A stretch of 64,000 nt of DNA from Luteibacter mycovicinus (GTDB taxonomy: Bacteria; Pseudomonadota; Gammaproteobacteria; Xanthomonadales; Rhodanobacteraceae): NCBI RefSeq assembly GCF_000745235.1, contig NZ_JQNL01000001.1, positions 1,240,001 through 1,304,000 on the forward strand. Direction: 5' to 3'. Position numbers and translations under genes: made by a program. The number at the start of each line of letters is the position of its first letter. The stretch's first letter is position 1. The notes under the pieces were generated by a model, which saw nothing but the letters and a program-made list of their open reading frames with translations, was not told the origin of the DNA and ran no database searches. Positions 57,618-64,000 of this stretch are shown here, in pieces.

Positions 57618-58472
57618 TTACCGTGCGGCCTTCAGGTGCGCTTCCAGATCCTGGAAGGTCGGACGGGTGCCGGACTGCAGCGACTTGCGGGCGAACTCCA
57701 CCGAGACCATCGGGTTGTAACCGCGAAGGTTGGCAAGCAGCGCCACCTTGACGCACTCGAACGCCTTGCCATCGGTGTTGACGCGCGCTTCCATCGCCGC
57801 CGCCAGGGGGCCGATGAAGCCATAGCACAGCAGGATGCCGAGGAACGTGCCCACCAGTGCGCCGGCGATGTGCTCACCGATAACCGCCGCGTCGCCGTCG
57901 ATCGACTTCATGGTGATGACGATGCCGAGCACCGCCGCCACGATACCGAAGCCAGGCAGCGCATCGGCCATTTTCTGCACGGCATGCGCCGGAGCGGCCG
58001 CTTCGTGATGATGCGTCTCCAGCTCGACGTCGAGCAGTTGCTCGAGTTCGTGCGGATCCATGCTGCCGCCGACGATGAGGCGCAGGCAGTCGGTGATGAA
58101 GTCGATGAGGTGATGTTCCGCGATGAGACGCGGATACGCCGAGAACAGCGAACTGTTCGCCGGATCCTCGATATGCGCTTCCATGCCGAGCTGCCCTTCC
58201 TTACGCATCTTGATGAAGATGTCGTAGAGCAGCGACAGCAGATCGACATAGTCCTGACGGCGGTACTTCGGGCCCTTGAGCAGCGCGATGCCGTCACGGA
58301 CCGAGCCCTTGACGATGTCCATCGAGTTGGCGCTGATGAAGGCGCCGATGGCGCCGCCGAAGATGATGAGCAGTTCGTACGGCTGCCAGAGCGCACCGAT
58401 CGAGCCGTGTGAAAGAACGTAGCCGCCCAGTACGGAGACGAGGACGACGATGGACCCGATAATGACCAGCAT
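57618..58472 (-). CDS. motA: Flagellar stator protein MotA
   Basis: Proton-channel stator subunit with four membrane helices, 284 residues from ATG 58472 (MLVIIGSIVVLVSVLGG). Conserved segments include PYELLIIFGGAIGAF, the cytoplasmic loop region and the channel prolines in ALPGFGIVAAVLGIVITM and GFIGPLA. Longer in-frame starts overlap the upstream kinase gene. With motB it forms a typical motAB operon; no other flagellar genes are in view. Confidence 0.95.
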   Translation of the reverse strand: MLVIIGSIVVLVSVLGGYVLSHGSIGALWQPYELLIIFGGAIGAFISANSMDIVKGSVRDGIALLKGPKYRRQDYVDLLSLLYDIFIKMRKEGQLGMEAHIEDPANSSLFSAYPRLIAEHHLIDFITDCLRLIVGGSMDPHELEQLLDVELETHHHEAAAPAHAVQKMADALPGFGIVAAVLGIVITMKSIDGDAAVIGEHIAGALVGTFLGILLCYGFIGPLAAAMEARVNTDGKAFECVKVALLANLRGYNPMVSVEFARKSLQSGTRPTFQDLEAHLKAAR

Positions 58473-58551
58473 GACTTGCTTCCTCCTAACCCTGTGCGTA
58501 TCGGCCGGACCGGCCGATAGTTGAGGAATTCCGTCACAATTACTGCACGTT

Positions 58552-59865
58552 TTACCCGCCGGATTCGAGTGGTCCGGCGTAGTGCGGAAAGACCAGCCGA
58601 ATGCGCGTACCGATGCCGGCGTCGCTCTCGATCTCCACCCCGCCGCCGGCCTGCGCCACCGTGCCGTATACCTGCGCCAGGCCCAGGCCTGAGCCACCGG
58701 GCTTCGTCGTAAAATACGGCTCGAACAGGCGATGCCGGACTTCCTCCGACATCCCTCCCCCTGTATCGGCCACGGTGATGAAGACCTGACGCAGGGTGTC
58801 GTTATCGCGCATCGCGCTGGCAAAAGCCGCGTCGCCCTGTCGCTCGCCCACTTCGATGACCACGGTGCCGAACCCTTCCATGGCGTCGCGGGCATTGAGG
58901 CAGACATTCATCAGGGCCTGTTCCAGCCCCTGCCGGTCGAGCAACGCGGGCAAGGGGGCCGGCTGGCGAAGTACCTCGATACCGACCCGGCCGCCAAGGG
59001 CGTGGCGGGCGAAGTCCGCGAAGCCCTCCACCAGCACACCGATGTCGACCGGTTCCGCCTGGTAGGGGTGATTGCGTGCGAAGGCGAGCAGACGGCGCGT
59101 GAGCGCCGTCGCATGGCGCGCACCCTCCATCGCATAAGTCAGCATGCGGCGGTGCCTGGGCAGCAGGTCAGCGGCATCGTCCTCCAGCCCCGAGAGGCTG
59201 ACGATCACCGTCTGCAGCATGTTGTTGAAGTCGTGCGCGATGCCGCTGACCAGCTGGCCGACCGCCTGCTGTTTCTGCGCCTGACGAGCGCTCGCCTCGG
59301 CGAGGTCACGGGCATGGGTCGCCATAGCGAGTTGCTCGCTCACGCCGGCGAGCCGGTTTTCGGCGTCGCGGCGCGCCCCGTGCTCGGACTCGAATCGCTC
59401 CAGCAAGGTGCCATACCGGCTCGACGCGGTGGCCGAGCGGGCGACTGTCTCGTTGAGACGTTCCTGAAGCAGTTCGTTGATGGACTCGATCGCGGCCTGC
59501 AGTTCGACCCTCTCGGTCACGTCCCGACTGATCACAATCAGATGGTCGAGCCGATCGTCGGCCACGACCCCGGCGACCGTCACTTCCCACCAGCGCGACG
59601 CCCCGGTCGCCGAGGGACGCGGCGCGACGAAGTCGACGCGCTCGCCGGACAGGGCGCGTTCGAGTACCCGGGATACCATCGCGTGCGCTTCCGGCGGCCA
59701 CAGATCGACCCAGCGCGTGCCGATCAGGCGCTCCGGCTCCTCGGATGTCAGCGCCAAACTGCCCATGCCGGCGATAAAGCGGATCACACCCTGCCGATCC
59801 AGTTCCTTCATGCAGTCGGCGGACGCCTCGACGAATTGCCTGTACAGCCCGTCTTCGCTTGTCAT
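58552..59865 (-). CDS. PAS-domain soluble histidine kinase
   Basis: A 437-residue cytosolic sensor kinase. A PAS domain (about 8-120) is followed by a coiled coil (about 120-200), then HisKA with His211 in [12 protein letters not shown], the form used by NtrB-like kinases, and an HATPase with DTGGGMS and [12 protein letters not shown]. No receiver is fused and no regulator is adjacent; its partner must be elsewhere. It lies 79 bp upstream of motA on the same strand. Confidence 0.9.
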   Translation of the reverse strand: MTSEDGLYRQFVEASADCMKELDRQGVIRFIAGMGSLALTSEEPERLIGTRWVDLWPPEAHAMVSRVLERALSGERVDFVAPRPSATGASRWWEVTVAGVVADDRLDHLIVISRDVTERVELQAAIESINELLQERLNETVARSATASSRYGTLLERFESEHGARRDAENRLAGVSEQLAMATHARDLAEASARQAQKQQAVGQLVSGIAHDFNNMLQTVIVSLSGLEDDAADLLPRHRRMLTYAMEGARHATALTRRLLAFARNHPYQAEPVDIGVLVEGFADFARHALGGRVGIEVLRQPAPLPALLDRQGLEQALMNVCLNARDAMEGFGTVVIEVGERQGDAAFASAMRDNDTLRQVFITVADTGGGMSEEVRHRLFEPYFTTKPGGSGLGLAQVYGTVAQAGGGVEIESDAGIGTRIRLVFPHYAGPLESGG

Positions 59866-59985
59866 GGCCCGCTCGTTATCCCCTGATCACATTGCCCCGC
59901 CGCCCCTATGACGCACCGCGGCGCCGGGGCGTGTCAAGCGAATCGAGAGCAGGAGCGGTCACCCGTGCGCATGCGAGCCGGCGAA

Positions 59986-60264
59986 TCAGTCGTCCGCGTC
60001 GTCCGTCCGGTCGTCATCGAAGCCGGTCTCGCCTTCGGCAAACGCAGGCGCGCCGTCGTCGTCCACGCCCAGCACCAGGCCGAGGGCCTTCTCCGCCGCC
60101 TCAGCGGCACTGTCTTCGTCGCGGAAGCTGCGATTCTCGTAGACCGCGAAGTACGACGGGAAGCTGCCGTCTGCCGGATGGGAAGCGATCAGGGCCGTGT
60201 AGCGCGAGCCTTCACGGATCGCACTGCTCTTCAGGGTGAAGCCGGGGAATTCGCGCTGTGCCAT
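59986..60264 (-). CDS. Small acidic protein of unknown function
   Basis: A 92-residue protein from ATG 60264 (MAQREFPGFTLKSSAIREGS). The core has aromatic-rich strands (RYTALIASHP, PSYFAVYENRSFRDEDSA), and the tail is strongly acidic (GVDDDGAPAFAEGE, FDDDRTDDADD). No signal peptide. Family not recognised. It is on the opposite strand to the next small membrane-protein gene. Confidence 0.6.
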   Translation of the reverse strand: MAQREFPGFTLKSSAIREGSRYTALIASHPADGSFPSYFAVYENRSFRDEDSAAEAAEKALGLVLGVDDDGAPAFAEGETGFDDDRTDDADD

Positions 60265-60465
60265 GTACCGTGACCTCGATGGGGCGGAAAGTCTAACGTA
60301 GCCGGAGGGTTGCCGGTTCTCTTGCATCGAAAGCCTCAGCAAATGAGACCGATTGTTCAGAAAAAGTCACTTGCCTTGCGGAATTTTGTAGGGTATTTCC
60401 TACATCAAGCGTCCTCACATAGACTTCACGAAGGGCGCGAAACAGGGGAACAGGGGCAGCACCGC

Positions 60466-60705
60466 ATGAATCTCACCACCACCACGTCGCCGTCGCGGCG
60501 CCTTGCGTGGGCCGTCGCAGCCGTACTCGCCATTGCCGGCATCGCCGGCCTGGCACTCGCGCCCATGGTCGCCGCCGCGATCCCGCGCACGGCGATCCAG
60601 ATGGTCTACGCGTGGCTCTGCGCCTCCCTCGTGGGCTCCGCTTACGTCGTCGTCACGCTTGCGAACGATGCCGAAGGCGCCACCGAGGACAGGGACGACT
60701 TCTGA
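60466..60705 (+). CDS. Small two-helix membrane protein
   Basis: A 79-residue protein from ATG 60466 (MNLTTTTSPSRRLAWAVAAV) with two hydrophobic helices (about 12-36 and 45-65) and a short acidic end (NDAEGATEDRDDF). No family recognised. The upstream 160 bp is relatively A/T-rich for this genome (TTTTGTAGGGTATTTCC near 60385), consistent with a promoter. A terminator follows. Confidence 0.62.
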   Translation: MNLTTTTSPSRRLAWAVAAVLAIAGIAGLALAPMVAAAIPRTAIQMVYAWLCASLVGSAYVVVTLANDAEGATEDRDDF

Positions 60706-60730
60706 TCTCAGGGATGGGGTGACAACTAAG

Positions 60731-60757
60731 GGCTCGCCGGTGGCGGGCCTTTTTTTG
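60731..60757 (+). terminator. Rho-independent terminator
   Basis: Stem GGCTCGCC/GGCGGGCC (one G-U pair) with loop GGT and a T7-8 run. It ends the small membrane-protein transcript. A T7 then G10 homopolymer run lies just beyond (60765-60783). Confidence 0.85.
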
Positions 60758-60838
60758 TGGTCGTCTTTTTTTGGGGGGGGGGCTCGGCTTGCGCCCTCGC
60801 CTTTGTGTTGCCGCGGCGTGTGGTGTCGCGTCGAAGAC

Positions 60839-61069
60839 CCGGCGGGTGCCACCCTCGCGTCCACGCCTGCGGCGACCCCTCAGGGAAAGGCCGCTCCGCG
60901 GCCGTATTTCAATGGCCTTCGGCCGGGTCGGGCTCCAACTGGGGGTTTTCGAGTCGGCTGTCCCTGCCTCCCCGAAAACGGCCGGTCATCCCTGACCGGC
61001 CCCCTTGCGGGCCTCTTCCAGTCGGCGCCCTCGCCTGCGGCTACCGGACGCGAGGGTGGCACCCGCCGG
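60839..61069 (+). repeat. 231-bp structured repeat element, copy 1
   Basis: Bounded by perfect 24-bp inverted ends (60839-60862 and 61046-61069; core GGGTGCCACCC). Inside are several hairpins: GGCCGC-TCC-GCGGCC, GGCC-TTC-GGCC, CCGGTCA-TCC-TGACCGG and GGCCCCC-TT-GCGGGCC. Weaker similarity to copy 2 extends outside, back to about 60781 and on to about 61130. Translated frames look repetitive but differences fall in loops, so I do not call a gene here. Confidence 0.8.
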
Positions 61070-61239
61070 CTCTTTGGGGGACTGAGGCAGCGTGGGGTCG
61101 AGCGGCGGTGCGCTTCGTTGGATCGGAACGCTCGCTTGCCTTAGCGCATCGCCTCGTTCGCATTAGTTAGGCTGAGGGTTCGCGAACACGGTTCGCTCCT
61201 GCCGCACGGCGACCGCAATGGTGGGATACATGGCGGCCT

Positions 61240-61262
61240 GTAGGAGCGCGCCCTGCGCGCGA
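61240..61262 (+). repeat. REP-like palindrome (GCGC variant)
   Basis: GTAGGAG followed by CGCGCCCTGCGCGCGA in the spacer between the two structured repeats. Same core as 13596-13620 and 39120-39142. It abuts the outer similarity zone of copy 2. Confidence 0.7.
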
Positions 61263-61328
61263 AAAGCCAACGAAGCGAAGAAGCCACACCCCGCTCGACC
61301 ACCAACCCACCTCGGTACACCAAAGAGA

Positions 61329-61559
61329 CGGCGGGGGTGACCCTCGCGGCCGGTAGCCGCAGGCGAGGGCTTCGACTGGACAAGGCCGCGAAGCGGGGCC
61401 GGTCAGGGATGACCGGCCGTTTTCGGGGAGGCAGGGACAGCCGACTCGAAAACCCCCAGTCGCAGCCCGACCCGGCCGTAGGCCATTGATACACGGCCGC
61501 GGTAGCGGCCTTTCCCTGAGGGGTCGCCGAAGGCGTGGCCTCGAGGGTCACCCCCGCCG
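61329..61559 (-). repeat. 231-bp structured repeat element, copy 2 (inverted)
   Basis: Same length as copy 1 and in reverse orientation. Its ends (61329-61351 and 61537-61559) are inverted repeats with one mismatch, but their sequence (core GGGGGTGACCC) differs from copy 1. The interior is nearly the same when read on the minus strand; changes cluster in predicted loops or are paired across stems. The stretch 60706-61640 otherwise holds no credible gene. Confidence 0.8.
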
Positions 61560-61640
61560 GCTCTTACCGACCACACCGCACGCCGCGACAAAGCCAAACG
61601 CGATGGCGCAAGCCGAGCCCTCATACCATTACAAAGGCAA

Positions 61641-61670
61641 AAAAAACCCGGCGACCGAAGCCCCCGGGTT
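61641..61670 (-). terminator. Rho-independent terminator of secD-secF
   Basis: On the minus strand: AACCCGG stem, GGGCTTCGGTCG-type loop, CCGGGTT stem, then a T6-8 run. It lies 23 bases beyond the secF stop codon. Confidence 0.9.
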
Positions 61671-61692
61671 TCCGAAGCGGAACGGAGCAGCT

Positions 61693-62655
61693 TTACGGGC
61701 GACGCGCCAGTTCCGGGTCTTCCTTGCTGACGGGCATCAGGTCCTGCTTCGACACGCCGAGCCAGAGAAGGATCGGGCTGGCGACGAAGATCGAGGACAG
61801 CGTGCCGACCACGATACCGATCAGCATGGTGATCGCGAAGGCATGGACGACGGGACCGCCGATGAAGAACAGCGCGGCCATGGTGATGCCGGTGAACAGC
61901 GAGGTGATGATCGTTCGCGACAGCGTGCTGTTGATCGAACGGTTGAGCACTTCTTCCGGCGTGGCGTTACGGCTGGAGCGGAACAGCTCGCGGACACGGT
62001 CGAAGACGACGACCTTATCGTTGATCGAGTAACCGACCACCGCCAGCACTGAGGCGAGCACCGTCAGGTCGAACTCACGCTGGGTCAGCGCGAAGATACC
62101 CAGGGTCACGAGAACGTCGTGGACTTCGGTGGCGAGCGCGGCGATGGCGAAGCGCTTCTCGAAGCGGATCCACAGGTAACCCATGATGCCGATGATGACG
62201 AAGGCGACGGCGACGATACCGTCGCTGCGGAGCTCCTCACCCACCTGCGGGCCGACGAAGGACTTGCTCTTCATCGTCACATCGGGGCGGGTGGTCTTCA
62301 GGGCGGCGATGATGTCTGAGGAGACCTTGGTTGCCGCCTCCTCACCGACCAGCGTGACCGAGCCCTTGTCGTCCTTGGGCAACATGCGCACGTTGAACTC
62401 GCGCGTGCCGCCGACCGACTGCACCAGCGGGTTTTCGATGCCGGCCTTTTCGAGCGTGGCGCGGACCTCGTTGACCTCGATCGGCTGCGCGTAGTCGACG
62501 ATGACCGAGACGCCGCCCAGGAAGTCCTGGCCGTAGTTGAAACCCTTGGTCAGGATCAGGCCGATCGAGCCCAGCATAAGCAGCACGGCGAGGCCGATGC
62601 TGTACTTGCGCAGACCGAGGAAGTTGAAGTTCGAGTTGTGATTGAAGATTTCCAT
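61693..62655 (-). CDS. secF: Protein translocase subunit SecF
   Basis: Inner-membrane RND-type partner of SecD that helps complete protein export using the proton gradient, 320 residues. It has an N-terminal helix, a periplasmic domain (about 40-140) and five C-terminal helices. The family segments SINDKVVVFDRVREL and RTIITSLFTGITMAAL are present. It starts 12 bp after secD. A clear terminator follows. Confidence 0.97.
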   Translation of the reverse strand: MEIFNHNSNFNFLGLRKYSIGLAVLLMLGSIGLILTKGFNYGQDFLGGVSVIVDYAQPIEVNEVRATLEKAGIENPLVQSVGGTREFNVRMLPKDDKGSVTLVGEEAATKVSSDIIAALKTTRPDVTMKSKSFVGPQVGEELRSDGIVAVAFVIIGIMGYLWIRFEKRFAIAALATEVHDVLVTLGIFALTQREFDLTVLASVLAVVGYSINDKVVVFDRVRELFRSSRNATPEEVLNRSINSTLSRTIITSLFTGITMAALFFIGGPVVHAFAITMLIGIVVGTLSSIFVASPILLWLGVSKQDLMPVSKEDPELARRP

Positions 62656-62667
62656 GGCGTCCTCCCG

Positions 62668-64000
62668 TCAGACCGACAGGGTCTTGAGCTTGCGGCCGCC
62701 GTGGATCAGCGCCGTGATGGCATGGGTCACCGTCACCGACGTGAACATCGAGGTCAGGATACCGATGAAGAGCGTGACACCGAAGCCCTTGATCGGACCC
62801 GAACCCATGGTCATCAGACCGAGCGCGGCGAGCAGGTGGGTCACGTTGGCGTCGAGAATCGTCGCCCACGCCTTGTCGTAACCGGTGCGGATAGCCGCGA
62901 GCGGCGACGAGCCGTTGCGGAGTTCCTCGCGGATACGTTCGCAGATCAGCACGTTGGCATCGATCGCCATACCAAGCGTCAGCACGATACCGGCGATGCC
63001 GGGCATCGTCAGCGTCACGTGGATCAGCGACATCACCGCGACGAGCAGGACGAGGTTGAAGAACAGGGCGATGTCCGCGACGATGCCGAACAGCTTGTAG
63101 TAGATGGCCGCGGCGATCAGCACGAGGCCGAGGCCGAGCATCACCGCCTTGAAACCGCGGTCGATGTTGTCCGCGCCGAGGCTGGGACCGATGACGCTTT
63201 CGCCGACGATGTCGACCGGCGCCGCGAGCGAACCGCCGCGCAGCAACAGGGCGAGATCGGAGGCTTCGGCGTCGCTGGGCAAGCCGTTGGTCGAGAACTG
63301 CTTGCCGAACGGCGAGCTGATGTTCGCGTAGTTGATGACTTCCTCGGTCGTCTTCGGCGTCTTCACTTCCTTGCCGTCGACCATCTTGATGTCGTTGGTA
63401 CGCGTGATGTACAGCACGGCCATCGGCTTGCCGACGTTACCGTTGGTGAAGTCCTGCATCTTGCGGGCGGCGGCGCTGTTCAGCGTGACGCTGACGTTCG
63501 GCGTGCCGTTCTGCTGGTCGCGACCCGAGACGGCCGAGGTCAGCTGATCGCCCGTGGCGATGACGGTCTTGCTGAGCAGGTACGGGCGACGATCGCGGCC
63601 GTAATACAGCTTGGCGTCGGGCGGAACGCTGCCACTGCGGGCGGCATCCATGGCCTGCTGCGGGGTGTACAGGCCGGCGCGGTATTCCAGGGTGGCGGTC
63701 GCGCCGATCAGACGCTTGGCCTCGGCCGTGTCCTGCACGCCGGCCAGCTCGACGATGATCTGGCTCTGGCCCTGCTGCTGGATCAGCGGCTCGGACACGC
63801 CCAGTTCGTTCACACGCTGGCGCAGCGTGGTGACGTTCTGGGTGATGGCGCTCTGAGCGAGCTCGCGCAGCTTGGCCGGCTTGACCACGGCATTGAGCGT
63901 GAAGCGGTTGCCCGTGGACGGACCATCGGAAACGGTCAGATCGGTGAACTCGGTAGCGATGAGCGACGCGGCGGCCTGGCGATCGGCGTCGCTACGCAGG
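62668..64000 (-). CDS. secD: Protein translocase subunit SecD (N-terminus cut by window edge)
   Basis: C-terminal 443 residues of SecD; the reading frame stays open to the right edge, so about 170 N-terminal residues lie outside. A GTG at 63888 is internal, not a real start. The periplasmic P1 segment LRQRVNELGVSEPLIQQQG and the membrane motif GMAIDANVLICERIREEL are typical. SecD acts with SecF and SecYEG in export. Confidence 0.96.
   Translation of the reverse strand, partial: LRSDADRQAAASLIATEFTDLTVSDGPSTGNRFTLNAVVKPAKLRELAQSAITQNVTTLRQRVNELGVSEPLIQQQGQSQIIVELAGVQDTAEAKRLIGATATLEYRAGLYTPQQAMDAARSGSVPPDAKLYYGRDRRPYLLSKTVIATGDQLTSAVSGRDQQNGTPNVSVTLNSAAARKMQDFTNGNVGKPMAVLYITRTNDIKMVDGKEVKTPKTTEEVINYANISSPFGKQFSTNGLPSDAEASDLALLLRGGSLAAPVDIVGESVIGPSLGADNIDRGFKAVMLGLGLVLIAAAIYYKLFGIVADIALFFNLVLLVAVMSLIHVTLTMPGIAGIVLTLGMAIDANVLICERIREELRNGSSPLAAIRTGYDKAWATILDANVTHLLAALGLMTMGSGPIKGFGVTLFIGILTSMFTSVTVTHAITALIHGGRKLKTLSV

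Noticed and set aside
60757..61624. Several short frames in the structured repeats giving similar peptides in both copies
   Set aside because: Similarity follows from the DNA repeat. Differences between copies fall in hairpin loops rather than at third codon positions, and the frames lack ribosome sites.
61693..64000. GTG at 63888 as the secD start
   Set aside because: The frame stays open to the window edge with SecD-like sequence, so this GTG is internal.

Overview
The window is high-GC, tightly packed chromosomal DNA from a gammaproteobacterium, most likely of the Rhodanobacteraceae/Xanthomonadales (a Luteibacter- or Dyella-like organism). This is inferred from several things together: LptFG next to a divergent pepA, AmgK/MurU cell-wall recycling, an Rrf2-headed SUF operon, a single-chain SdaA, a MetX-type acyltransferase under a SAM-I riboswitch, and GTAGGAG-type REP palindromes. 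No rRNA, tRNA, CRISPR array, insertion sequence or prophage was recognised.

Layout. 1-3.6 kb: pepA (cut by the window edge) divergent from lptF-lptG (LPS export). 3.6-7.1 kb: a beta-propeller hybrid sensor kinase. 7.2-11.9 kb: two P-loop GTPases flanking yceI-cytochrome b561-yceI. 11.9-15.9 kb: glutaredoxin-like protein, L-serine dehydratase, a small exported protein, an APC-family amino-acid transporter. 15.9-19.5 kb: metX-metB-hom operon behind a SAM-I riboswitch and a sigma-70-like promoter. 19.8-24.2 kb: prfC, a thioredoxin-reductase-like flavoprotein with a cyclic-nucleotide-binding domain, and a CPBP membrane protease. 24.3-30.3 kb: a signalling operon of a three-receiver hybrid kinase, CheR, CheB and a receiver-GGDEF protein. 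30.4-32.4 kb: LysR regulator and YeiH-type transporter, divergent. 32.4-36.5 kb: four-gene operon of HAD phosphatase, class III aminotransferase, FemAB/GNAT-like protein and arginase-fold protein. 36.6-39.1 kb: MipA/OmpV protein, a second CPBP protein, a Rieske ferredoxin, GNAT. 39.1-44.9 kb: SUF iron-sulfur operon (sufR-sufB-ACT protein-sufC-sufD-sufS). 44.9-50.1 kb: MbcA/ParS-like small protein, MlaA lipoprotein, an OmpR/EnvZ-type pair, and nitrogen-controlled glnK-amtB. 50.1-56.5 kb: His-rich exported peptide, nucleotide-sugar dehydrogenase, an exported amine oxidase/cytochrome c/RidA operon, amgK-murU. 56.6-60.7 kb: motA-motB, a PAS kinase and small unknown proteins. 60.7-61.7 kb: a gene-free block with two inverted copies of a 231-bp structured repeat. 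61.7-64 kb: secF and the 3' part of secD.

Most genes are ordinary housekeeping or signalling genes. Observations most worth a second look are: (1) the paired 231-bp repeats, each bounded by its own matching inverted ends and differing mainly in predicted loops; (2) the kinase-CheR-CheB-GGDEF operon with no chemoreceptor or CheA/CheW in view; (3) the phosphatase/aminotransferase/GNAT/arginase-fold operon of unknown product; (4) the three-gene redox module whose proteins all carry export signals; (5) the thioredoxin-reductase-like protein lacking the CxxC motif. All calls come from reading the sequence; no database search or structure computation was run.
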